Assembly: GCA_030149025.1 (NCBI GenBank)
Contig: JASBSH010000169.1
Location: 1 to 13,685, forward strand
Direction of reading: 5' to 3'
DNA length: 13,685 nucleotides
Source: Actinomycetales bacterium
Lineage (GTDB): Bacteria > Actinomycetota > Actinomycetes > Actinomycetales > BWSM-131
The number at the start of each line of letters is the position of its first letter. Position 1 is the first letter of the stretch. The position numbers were made by a program, and so were the translations under genes. Shown in pieces: positions 6,728-13,469 of the stretch. The notes beneath the pieces were generated by a model. It was not told the origin of the DNA. It did no database searches and saw only the letters and a list, made by a program, of their open reading frames with translations.

Positions 6728-8041
6728 GCCTGCTCCCCCTCACCTGAACCGTTGCGCGCCAAGGAGAGCTCCACCTCGGTCCCGCCCCCGGGCACTCTCC
6801 GGACGCCGGCCCGGCCGCCGTGGCGCGACATCCTCCCGATCACCGACTCCCGCAACCCCATCCGGTCGGCCGGCACCTGCTCCAGATCGACCCCGGCACC
6901 GTGGTCGCGCACGAAGGCCTCGACCCCTCCGGCTCCCGCCTCGAGGTACACGGACACCGGCGGTGCGCCGTGGCGTACCGCGTTGAGCACAGCCTCACGC
7001 AGCGCGAGGAGGAGAGCGTGCGTGTCGGCGTCCAGATCCGCGTCGCCCACGGCGACCACGTCGACCGGGACGCCGTACGCGTCCTCCACCTCGGCCACCG
7101 CGTCCCGGACGGCGGCAGCCAGACCTGCGCTCTCGCCGTCCGGCCGCTGCCGTTCCCCCGACGCGTACAGCCACTGCCGCAGCTCACGCTCCTGCCCACG
7201 GGCGAGGCGACTGACCTCGGCGGGATCCGTGGACCGGCGCTGGATCAACGCCAGCGTCTGCAGCACGGAGTCGTGCAGATGCGCTGGGGATCTCGGCCCT
7301 TTCGGTCTCCCGGGTGCGGGCGGAGCGCTCGGCGACCAGCTCGCGGCCGAGGCGAAGGAGCCACGGCGCGACCAGCAGCCCCACACCGACGAGGACGGCG
7401 CCCGCCGCGAGAACGCCTGCGCGCAGCGCGACCGGGTCGACCTGGCCCGAGACGAGCAGCACGATGCCGAACGCCGCGACGACGACACCTGCCGCCAGCC
7501 GGATCACACCCGCCCTGGTGTCCCCGCCGGCGGTGGCGAGCCAACGGTGCCGCTCGGCGGCGTCGAGCTGGCGCCAGGCGATGAGGACACCGGCGAAGAT
7601 CACGGTGATCGCCGCCACGGTCACGGGGTTCACGTCGGCACCCGCGCGGCGCGCGAGGGCGCTGATGCCAATGGCGGCCAGCCCGGCCCCGATGCCTACC
7701 TGCGGGCCGTGCTCGCTCCACGAGAACGAAACTCTGGACGCCGGCCCCGCAGCTTCGCGCTGCCGGGTACCGGCCTGCGTGCCCCTCGTTCGCGCCCGCG
7801 CCGGCGTCGGGCCGCCCGCCGAGGCAGGGGCCAACAAGGCCGGCGCTGCGGGGGGCACGAGCATCCACAGGAGGGCGTAGGCCAGAGCGCCGGCACCGAA
7901 GAGCAGGGTGAGGACGGCGAACGCCCAACGGATGCGTTGCACCGGTTGCTCGAGATGCACGGCGAGGCCCGCCGCGACGCCGCCGATCCAGCGGTCGCGC
8001 ACGGGCCGGACCAGCGGCGGGCGCGGGAGGGTCGACGGCAC
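6724..8041 (-). pseudogene. PspC-domain sensor histidine kinase, interrupted by one extra base
   Basis: The gene encodes a membrane kinase of the NarX/LiaS-like class with an N-terminal PspC domain (RDRWIGGVAAGLAVHLEQP and its following helices). About four more membrane segments follow (GIGAGLAAIGISAL; NPVTVAAITVIFAGVLIAW; LAAGVVVAAFGIVLLVSG; LAAGAVLVGVGLLVAPWLL), then the dimerisation helix with phosphoacceptor His in HLHDSVLQTL. The ATPase domain has an N-box (EAVLNAVRHG), G1 DHGAGVD, a GLRESV segment and GGGTEVEL. As given, the first frame (from 8041 to a stop at 7184) leaves the family after RETERAEIP. The H-box and ATPase domain continue in another frame, open down to the stop at 6724. 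Removing one base from the run at 7286-7289 restores E-I-P-A-H-L-H-D-S-V. I chose GTG 8041 because it begins just before the PspC domain and has an AGGA upstream; the frame is open to 8161. It is either a recent mutation or a sequencing error. Confidence 0.85.
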
Positions 8042-8113
8042 GCTGCCATCCTGCCGTGCCGCGACGCCCCGCCGCGTCGGGGAGACCCCCCACGCGACCC
8101 TGGTTCGCCACCG

Positions 8114-8172
8114 AAGAATGCTGCTTCCTTGCACGACTCGCCGGCGTGCCGCGACCAACAAGCAGCATTCTT
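8114..8172. promoter_or_regulatory. Perfect 13-bp inverted repeat in the divergent control region
   Basis: AAGAATGCTGCTT (8114-8126) and AAGCAGCATTCTT (8160-8172) are exact reverse complements separated by 33 bp. The spacer contains a nested GCACG/CGTGC pair (8131-8135 and 8145-8149). Each arm is itself a partial palindrome (AAG...CTT). The arms are AT-rich compared with their surroundings and lie between the kinase start (8041) and the PspC protein start (8260). They may be two operator sites, plausibly for the LuxR-type regulator, or a large stem. Confidence 0.6.
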
Positions 8173-8259
8173 TCGTTGGGGGCCGGGCAGCGGGAAGTCG
8201 GGGTCGGGTCAGGGGCGTCCCTCATGGTCACGGGCCTGCAGGGTGACGACAGTAGAGGC

Positions 8260-9558
8260 ATGAACAGCGACAGCACAGCAGGGTCGGCTTGGACGACGCC
8301 CGGCCAGGAACAGCCACCGCCTCAACCCGGCTCAAGCGGAGCCACGCGTTCTTCGACACCCTCAGGCGATCGCCGGTGGTCCGCAGCGACGACCGCTGGC
8401 TCGGTGGCGTGTGCGCCGGACTGGCCGAGAAGCTGTGCATCGACCCGGTGATCGTGCGGGTGGCGATGCTGGTGATCGCGCTGATCGGCGGAGTGCCTGG
8501 CGATCCTCTACGGCCTGGCATGGCTCGCCCTGCCCGATCGCACCGGCCGGATCGAGGCGGAGGCGGCCGTGGGCGGGGACGTCAGCGGCGGTGCGGTCGT
8601 CGCCGGGCTCCTCGTCCTGCTCCCCGGTCTGATGCCGCGTCCGTGGCAGTGGTGGTGGCCGGGAGCCGACCCCCGGTGGAACTGGAACCCCGCCGCCTGG
8701 TTGGTCGCCGTCGCCATCGTGGTCGGTGCCCTGGTCTGGATCAGCCAGGGTGGCAGATGGCGTAGTACCCCAGCGGATGGTGAGCCGTCCTCGCCGGCGG
8801 GTGTGACGTCGTCCATGACGTCGTCCGTGTCGACGCCCATGGCCACGCCCACGTCCACGGCCACGGGCACCACGACGTCCGCGAGCTCGTCCGATGTGTG
8901 CGCGCCGCGCCGTCGCGGGCCGGGTGTCGCCGTCAGCAGCGCGGCCGTGGGCATCGCGCTCGTCGCCGCCGGCGGAGCGGCGCTGTGGGCGATCGAAGGT
9001 GGGCTCGACATGTCGGCCCGGCTGGCAGCGGCCACCGCGGCAGCACTGGTGCTGGGTCTGGTCACCATCGCCCTCGGCGTGGCGGGACGCGCCGACGGCA
9101 CCGTCGGCTTCCTCGAGTTCATCGCGGCGGTGGCCGCAGTCGGGATGGCGTTGATCCCCGCGTCGGCGAACGTGCGCGCCGGGGACCACGACTGGACCAC
9201 GACGTCGGTTCGCGACGCCGAGGACGGGTACGTGCTGCTGTTCGGTGACGGCACCGTCGACCTGACCGGTCTCGATCTGGACGCCGCCACGCACGAACGC
9301 GTCGTCGTCCCCGTGAAGATGGGATTCGGTTCGATGCGCGTGATCGTCCCGGAGGACGTCCCGGTCACCGTGCGGTCGCAGGTCGTCGTCGGTGACGCGG
9401 TCGCCGGCAGCGGTCTGCCGAGAGGGTGGACGGCAAGCGGGACGAGAACAGGGATCGGGGCGTCGACGACGGCGAAGTCGTCAGGTTCCGTGGACTCAGG
9501 ACTGGTCGTGGAGCTGCAGGGACTCGCCGGTGACCTGTCGGTGGACGTGGCGCGGTGA
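8260..9558 (+). pseudogene. PspC/multi-TM/LiaF-like C-terminal membrane protein, frameshifted
   Basis: Reassembled across frames, this is a membrane protein with an N-terminal PspC domain (SDDRWLGGVCAGLAEKLCID), PspC helices, about five further transmembrane segments (8570-9170) and a soluble C-terminal beta domain like the LiaF or 'toastrack' domain (FGDGTVDLTGLDLDAATHERVVVPVKMGFGSMRVIVPEDVPV). A Ser/Thr-rich linker lies at about 8805-8890. The PspC part reads in the frame of 8289. One extra C at 8496-8497 throws it out. Deleting that C gives V-L-A-I-L-Y-G-L-A-W-L-A-L-P-D and joins the long frame ending at 9558. The start is uncertain: ATG 8260 begins a plausible disordered leader (MNSDSTAGSAW) but is in a different frame from PspC, which would need a second indel; TTG 8289 is in the PspC frame. 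The protein is divergent from the kinase/regulator pair and likely senses or signals envelope stress with it. Confidence 0.82.
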
Positions 9559-9607
9559 TGGATGCGGACCGGCAAAACGGACCGGCGGACGAGGCGACAG
9601 GGGCGCG

Positions 9608-9943
9608 ATGAGCCAGCGCGGTGAGGCAACCGACCAGAGGGTGCCCACGGCCGACCAGAGGGTGCCCACGGACGACCAGACGGTGCCGGTGGACCAGACG
9701 GTGCCGGTGGACCAGGGGCTGCCAGCCGGGCAGCCGCCTCACCCACAGCCCGCCGGCCCGAGGGGGCCGTACGCGCCGAGCATCATCAGCGGCGTGCTCA
9801 TGGTGGCGGCTGCGGTGCTCATCGGTCTGACGCAGCTCACCGACATCGAGATCGACTACGGGTTGCTGCTGCCGGTGGGGATGGTGGTGGCCGGCGCCCT
9901 GCTGGTCGTGGGCGCGCTCGTGGCGGTGCTGCGCAGGAGGTAA
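9608..9943 (+). CDS. Small two-helix membrane protein with acidic N-terminal peptide repeats
   Basis: This encodes 111 residues from the ATG at 9608, with AGGGG about 5 nt upstream. The N-terminal half holds five short repeats, DQRVPTA, DQRVPTD, DQTVPV, DQTVPV and DQGLPA, followed by a proline-rich stretch. The C-terminal half has two transmembrane helices (SIISGVLMVAAAVLIGLTQL and LLLPVGMVVAGALLVVGALVAV) joined by the acidic loop TDIEIDYG, and ends in RRR. It starts 49 bp after the PspC/LiaF-like gene on the same strand, so it is probably in one operon with it. I do not know its function. The layout suggests an accessory membrane subunit with a disordered tail. Confidence 0.8.
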   Translation: MSQRGEATDQRVPTADQRVPTDDQTVPVDQTVPVDQGLPAGQPPHPQPAGPRGPYAPSIISGVLMVAAAVLIGLTQLTDIEIDYGLLLPVGMVVAGALLVVGALVAVLRRR

Positions 9944-10012
9944 GCCCCGCGGACTCAAGGCCGATGCCGCCGGGGACGATGGTGCGACAACTGCACTTCC
10001 GGAGGTCGCCCC

Positions 10013-11290
10013 GTGCGTTCGAACCGGCCTCTCGGCCTGCCCGTGCTCGCGCTGACGCTCGTCGTCACGAGCCTCGCGCCGGCGGCCGCGCCCGCCTCCC
10101 CGACGCTGTACGCGGAGGGTGTGCGCCTCACGTCCGACGGCCGCATCGAGAACGTCCCGGTGGGCGCACCGGCATCCGCGGCGGGCCCGACCTGGGACGG
10201 GGCCGTGGCCGGGGAGGGCACCCGCTGGGAGCCGATGGCACGCCGGGCGTTGGCCGACCTGGACGTCCTGACCCGCGATGTGGGCGACGGCCGTACGGCG
10301 GCGCTGGCGGGTTGGCACCGGTCCTGCTGGTACGTCTGGCCCCGCGACGCCTCGTTCGTGGCGGCGGCGTACGCGGTGTCCGGTCGGCACGATGACGCGC
10401 TGGCGGTGCTGCGTTTCGTGCAGGACGTGCAGGAGGACGACGGCCGCTGGCATGCCCGGTACACAAGCGACGGCGCCGTGCCCGACGACCGCGGGGAGCA
10501 GCTCGACGCAATCGGTTGGGTGCTCTGGTCGGTGTGGGTGTGGCTGCAGAGCGCACGCGCACAGGGCCTTTCGAGTACCGAGGTCGATGCCGGACTCACC
10601 GAGCTGCGCCCGATGGTCGTCGGCGCCACACACGCGGCGATCGACTCCCTCGACCAGGGCCGGGCCTTGCCCCTACCGTCCCAGGACTTCTGGGAGGTGC
10701 CGCTGACAGAGACGTCCCTCGGCACCGCCGCACCCGTGCTGATCGGGCTTCGAGCCGCTGCCGCGCTGCTGCCGGAGCTGGATGAGAACTCCCTTGCCGC
10801 AACGGCGTCGGCGGCTAGCGACCTGGTGTCCGACGGCATCGCTGCTCAGTTCGGTCGTCGCGGCTACCCCCGCCTGGTGACCACGAGGGAGATGGACGCG
10901 TCGGTCGCGTTCCTCATGCCGCCCTTCACCGTCGCGCCGCCCCGGCACGCGGAGGCGTTCGCCCTCGCACGCAGTCAGCTGCGCACGCCGGAGGGCGGGC
11001 TCAGGCCTGGCGTGGAGTTCAAGGACCGCGAAGTCTCGTGGACGCCGCAGACAGCCTTGTTCGCCCTGGGCGCCGCCGCGAGCGGGGACTCAGCCACGGC
11101 GTCGGAGTACCTGGACTGGCTCGACGCGCACCGGACGAGAGTCGGCTCCCTGTCGGAGAAGGTGGACGCACAGGGCCGCCCCGCTGCCGTCGCGCCCTTG
11201 GCGTGGACCGCCTCGCTCGTGCTGCTGACGCTTGGGGCACTCGACGGGGCCGTCCCCGCACCCCCGGGTGGCGGCGTCCGGCTGGACTGA
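10013..11290 (+). CDS. Secreted GH15-like glycoside hydrolase (glucoamylase/dextranase-like catalytic domain)
   Basis: This encodes 425 residues from GTG at 10013, with GGAGG 8 nt before it. An N-terminal signal peptide is visible (positive RSNR, a hydrophobic core LGLPVLALTLVVTSL, then AAAPAS as cleavage region). The rest has the (alpha/alpha)6-barrel motifs of GH15 enzymes: YVWPRDASFVAAAY (107-120), GEQLDAIGWVLWSVW (161-175), DFWE (225-228) and SLSEKVDAQG to APLAWTASLV (379-403). E228 and E382 match the expected general acid and general base, so the barrel looks catalytically complete. Family members with an N-terminal beta-sandwich are 600 residues or more; that domain is absent here. The exact substrate cannot be told. 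The gene is 69 bp after the small membrane protein and may belong to the same stress-linked cluster. Confidence 0.82.
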   Translation: MRSNRPLGLPVLALTLVVTSLAPAAAPASPTLYAEGVRLTSDGRIENVPVGAPASAAGPTWDGAVAGEGTRWEPMARRALADLDVLTRDVGDGRTAALAGWHRSCWYVWPRDASFVAAAYAVSGRHDDALAVLRFVQDVQEDDGRWHARYTSDGAVPDDRGEQLDAIGWVLWSVWVWLQSARAQGLSSTEVDAGLTELRPMVVGATHAAIDSLDQGRALPLPSQDFWEVPLTETSLGTAAPVLIGLRAAAALLPELDENSLAATASAASDLVSDGIAAQFGRRGYPRLVTTREMDASVAFLMPPFTVAPPRHAEAFALARSQLRTPEGGLRPGVEFKDREVSWTPQTALFALGAAASGDSATASEYLDWLDAHRTRVGSLSEKVDAQGRPAAVAPLAWTASLVLLTLGALDGAVPAPPGGGVRLD

Positions 11291-11300
11291 GCACCGCACC

Positions 11301-11315
11301 GCAGGCGAGACCTGC
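11301..11315 (+). terminator. Small hairpin after the GH15-like gene
   Basis: GCAGG and CCTGC are perfectly complementary around CGAGA, 10 nt after the stop codon. The stem is only 5 bp and lacks a T-tract, so this is a weak terminator candidate. It lies just left of the TnpB element. Confidence 0.3.
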
Positions 11316-11330
11316 TCCGCTGCGCCTTGA

Positions 11331-11348
11331 GGGTGTGTCCCTATTCGG
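11331..11348 (+). repeat. Left 18-bp inverted repeat of the TnpB element
   Basis: GGGTGTGTCCCTATTCGG matches the right-end copy at 12923-12940 perfectly in inverted orientation. The base before it ends the flank CGCCTTGA, a candidate target motif (TAM) of the TTGA type. Confidence 0.9.
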
Positions 11349-11378
11349 TCTGCTGCGTTGTCGGTGCTGCCGGGCACG

Positions 11379-12758
11379 ATGCGGGTCATGCCGCTCGTCG
11401 ACGAGGTACGTGTGGACACCGATGCGGTGTTGATGTCGCATACCGGTGTGCCGCTGACTCGGCCGACCACGTTCCGCTTCACCCTGGACGTGAACAGTGA
11501 TCAGCACCAGAAGTTGATGTCGTACGCGGGGTCCTTTCGCCTGGCCTACAACCATCAGATCGGGCGGGTGAAGGCGAACCTTGCACAGCGCGCCGCGGAG
11601 AAGACCTATGGCATCGCGGACGCCGACCTGACGCCGGCGTTGTCGTGGTCGAAGGTGTCGTTCATCAACCACATGAACGCGTGGAAGAACGGCCAAGACC
11701 CCACCTCACCGGTGAACGACGACGGCACCCGCGGCCTGTCCTGGCGGGCTGAGGTGTCCGCGGACGTGTTCGAGACGGCGTCGGTGAACGCGGCGCAAGC
11801 CCTCGCCAACTGGAAGACATCCAAGACGGCCACCCGCGCTGGGAAGCCGGTCGGGTTCCCAAGGTTCAAGTCCAAGCACAAGAGCATCCCGGTGTTCCGG
11901 CTACGGGCGAAGTACTCCGAGGGCACCACGTCGCCGGTCCGGCCGACGGGCCCCAAGAGCATCCGATTCCCCAAGCTCGGTGAGCTGACGGTGCGGCAGG
12001 GCACGAAGCAGCTGCGCCGGATGCTGGCCAAGGGACGCTTCCGCGTGTACGCGGCGGCGTTCCGGTACGAGCACGGCCGCTGGTTGGTGTCCATCACAGG
12101 GGTCGCCGCTCAGTTCCATCCCCAGCGCCGCACCACCACGGGGAGGCATCGACCCCGAGCCGGTGTGGACCTGGGTGTGAAGACCCTGGCGGTGGTCGCC
12201 GACGAGCACGGGCGTGTGCTGGACACGATCGAGGGGGTGAAAGCGCTCCAGCATGCCCAGGCGCGTCTGAAGCTGGCCGGTCAGCGGTACTCGAGAACCA
12301 AGAGCAACTCGACCGGCCGGGTGAAGGCAGCACGCCGCCTGGGCAAGATCCACCGCCGCGTGAAGGCACTCCGGGCTGCGGTGCTGCACCAGCTCACCAC
12401 CCAGCTCGCGCAGGGCTACACCTCCGTGACGGTGGAGGACCTGAACGCGGCCGGCATGGTGCGCAACCGGCGCCTGGCCCGGGCGGTATCGGACGCGGCG
12501 TTCGGTGAGCTGCGGCGGCAGCTGGAGTACAAGTGCAGCTGGTACGGAACCGACCTGGTGATCGCTGATCGGTGGTACCCGAGCAGCAAGACCTGCTCCG
12601 GCTGCGGGACCGTCAAGGCAGACCTTTCCCTCTCGGAGCGGACGTACAGCTGCACAGTGTGTGGGCTGGTGCTAGACCGGGACGTCAACGCCGCGATCAA
12701 CCTCGCCAAGTACGCGCCGAACTTCAAGAAGTCACAGCCGCACCTCGTGGTCGCCTGA
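11379..12758 (+). CDS. tnpB: TnpB, RNA-guided RuvC nuclease of an IS200/IS605-type element
   Basis: TnpB proteins are RNA-guided DNA nucleases, ancestors of Cas12, that cut the donor or empty site next to a short target motif using an omega RNA from the element's right end. From ATG 11379 this one has 459 residues and looks intact. The N-terminus begins the family fold at TTFRFTLDVNSDQ. The RuvC triad is present: D264 (GVDLGVKT), E353 (VEDLNAAGM) and D435 (LDRDVNAAINLA). A CX2C...CX2C zinc ribbon lies between the last two (C406, C409, C425, C428). The C-terminal tail is PNFKKSQPHLVVA. The start is uncertain: TTG 11358 and ATG 11388 and 11433 are in frame, and none has a good Shine-Dalgarno sequence; 11433 is closest to the family N-terminus. 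No TnpA is next to it. Confidence 0.93.
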   Translation: MRVMPLVDEVRVDTDAVLMSHTGVPLTRPTTFRFTLDVNSDQHQKLMSYAGSFRLAYNHQIGRVKANLAQRAAEKTYGIADADLTPALSWSKVSFINHMNAWKNGQDPTSPVNDDGTRGLSWRAEVSADVFETASVNAAQALANWKTSKTATRAGKPVGFPRFKSKHKSIPVFRLRAKYSEGTTSPVRPTGPKSIRFPKLGELTVRQGTKQLRRMLAKGRFRVYAAAFRYEHGRWLVSITGVAAQFHPQRRTTTGRHRPRAGVDLGVKTLAVVADEHGRVLDTIEGVKALQHAQARLKLAGQRYSRTKSNSTGRVKAARRLGKIHRRVKALRAAVLHQLTTQLAQGYTSVTVEDLNAAGMVRNRRLARAVSDAAFGELRRQLEYKCSWYGTDLVIADRWYPSSKTCSGCGTVKADLSLSERTYSCTVCGLVLDRDVNAAINLAKYAPNFKKSQPHLVVA

Positions 12759-12940
12759 CCTCGTACCGCGTCGCACCCGGATGGGCCGGGGAAGAGCCGA
12801 CCGTCACCCTGCACCACTCGGGGCCCTGGGTCGGAACCGAGACAACCACCCCAGCAAGGGGCCAGGTACTCGGACGGTAACCAAGCACCGCCTCCCGGGC
12901 GGTCAAGGGAAGCCGGCGAGTCCCGAATAGGGACACACCC
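12759..12940 (+). ncRNA. Candidate omega RNA scaffold at the right end of the TnpB element
   Basis: These 182 bases between the tnpB stop and the right end hold no gene but are rich in hairpins: ACCGCC-TCCCG-GGCGGT (12887-12903) and GTCCC-GAATA-GGGAC (12920-12934), with GGGAAGCCGGCGAG between them. In characterised TnpB elements the omega RNA overlaps this position, often starting inside the 3' end of tnpB, and its guide is the host sequence directly after the right end. Here the guide would start at 12941 (AGTTAGGGTGGGCGGC). The extent is inferred from position, not from expression data. Confidence 0.45.
12923..12940 (-). repeat. Right 18-bp inverted repeat of the TnpB element
   Basis: CCGAATAGGGACACACCC is the exact reverse complement of the left-end copy at 11331-11348. 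It ends 16 bp before the Nudix start codon. Confidence 0.9.
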
Positions 12941-12943
12941 AGT

Positions 12944-12949
12944 TAGGGT
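12944..12949 (+). promoter_or_regulatory. Probable -10 element of a leaderless Nudix promoter
   Basis: TAGGGT fits the actinobacterial TANNNT -10 pattern and is followed by exactly 7 nt and then the ATG at 12957. This is the spacing expected for a leaderless transcript starting at the A of ATG. There is no Shine-Dalgarno sequence. The -35 position would fall inside the right end of the TnpB element (around 12921-12927). Confidence 0.55.
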
Positions 12950-12956
12950 GGGCGGC

Positions 12957-13469
12957 ATGTCGTTGCTCGCGACGTTGCGCCGCAAGGCGTACACGGCCGC
13001 TCTGCTGATGTTCCGCAAGCTGCCGCCGCCGCTGCGCCGCTCCCTCGTGCGGGCAGGGACGCCGAGCTACACGGTGGGGGCCGTCTGCGTGGTGGAGCAC
13101 GACGGGCACATGCTGATGCTGCGCCAGCCGCACCGGCAGGGTTGGAGCCTTCCGGGCGGTCTGCTCGGTTGGGGCGAGTCGCCGGCGGCAGGGGTGACCC
13201 GCGAGGTGTGCGAGGAGACGTCGTTGGAGCTCGAGGTCGGTGAGCCGGTCGCCGTCCAGGTGCACCCGGGCGTCCGGCGGGTCGACGTGATCTACCGCGT
13301 GGTGCTGGACCAGCGTCCCGAGGTGCGCGTCGGCGGCGAGGCGAAGGCGTTCCGCTGGCTGCGCCGCGAGGACGTACCGGAAGTGGACGACGCCACGCAG
13401 GAGATCATGGACGTCCTGGACCGGGTCCTCGGCAGCCAGGCGCCCCCGAAGGCGCACGTCGCGGGATGA
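12957..13469 (+). CDS. Nudix hydrolase
   Basis: This Nudix-family pyrophosphohydrolase has 170 residues and would cleave a nucleoside diphosphate linked to another group; the substrate is unknown. The Nudix box reads GLLGWGESPAAGV then TREVCEETSLEL and fits GX5EX7REUXEEXGU, except that the penultimate glycine is serine. A hydrophobic, basic N-terminal extension (SLLATLRRKAYTAALLMFRKLPPPLRRSL) precedes the Nudix fold and could be a membrane-associating helix. ATG 12957 is chosen over GTG 12948 because it fits the leaderless promoter. Its stop overlaps the start of the nucleotidyltransferase gene as ATGA, so the two are translationally coupled. The pairing suggests work on NDP-sugars or a related nucleotide, by context only. 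Confidence 0.92.
   Translation: MSLLATLRRKAYTAALLMFRKLPPPLRRSLVRAGTPSYTVGAVCVVEHDGHMLMLRQPHRQGWSLPGGLLGWGESPAAGVTREVCEETSLELEVGEPVAVQVHPGVRRVDVIYRVVLDQRPEVRVGGEAKAFRWLRREDVPEVDDATQEIMDVLDRVLGSQAPPKAHVAG

Larger units (their letters stand above)
11331..12940 (+). mobile_element. TnpB-only insertion element with perfect 18-bp terminal inverted repeats
   Basis: The element is about 1610 bp and contains a single gene, tnpB, with no TnpA (Y1 transposase or serine recombinase). It is bounded by GGGTGTGTCCCTATTCGG (11331-11348) and its exact reverse complement (12923-12940). The right end also forms a hairpin, GTCCC-GAATA-GGGAC (12920-12934). The left flank ends in CCTTGA and the right flank begins AGTTAGGG; no target duplication is seen, as expected for IS200/IS605-type insertion next to a short target motif. 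Terminal inverted repeats are not typical of that family, so the boundaries rest on the repeats themselves. It must move, if at all, with help from a TnpA elsewhere. Confidence 0.75.

Noticed and set aside
5627..8263. Very long plus-strand open frame (878 codons) opposite the regulator and kinase
   Set aside because: The minus strand encodes recognisable receiver, HTH, PspC and ATPase motifs. The plus-strand product is Arg/Pro/His-rich shadow sequence.
7184..8498. Programmed +1 frameshifting in the kinase and the PspC/LiaF-like gene
   Set aside because: I see no slippery codon with a stimulatory stop or structure, and the short run-on products look random. Mutation or sequencing error is simpler.
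9620..9720. CRISPR-like repeat array
   Set aside because: The 18-21-bp units are contiguous, have no unique spacers and encode an in-frame peptide repeat.
9365..10633. Long minus-strand frame opposite the small membrane protein and GH15-like gene
   Set aside because: It is the antisense of coding DNA, rich in Arg/His/Pro, with no recognisable motif; the plus strand has clear signal peptide and catalytic motifs.
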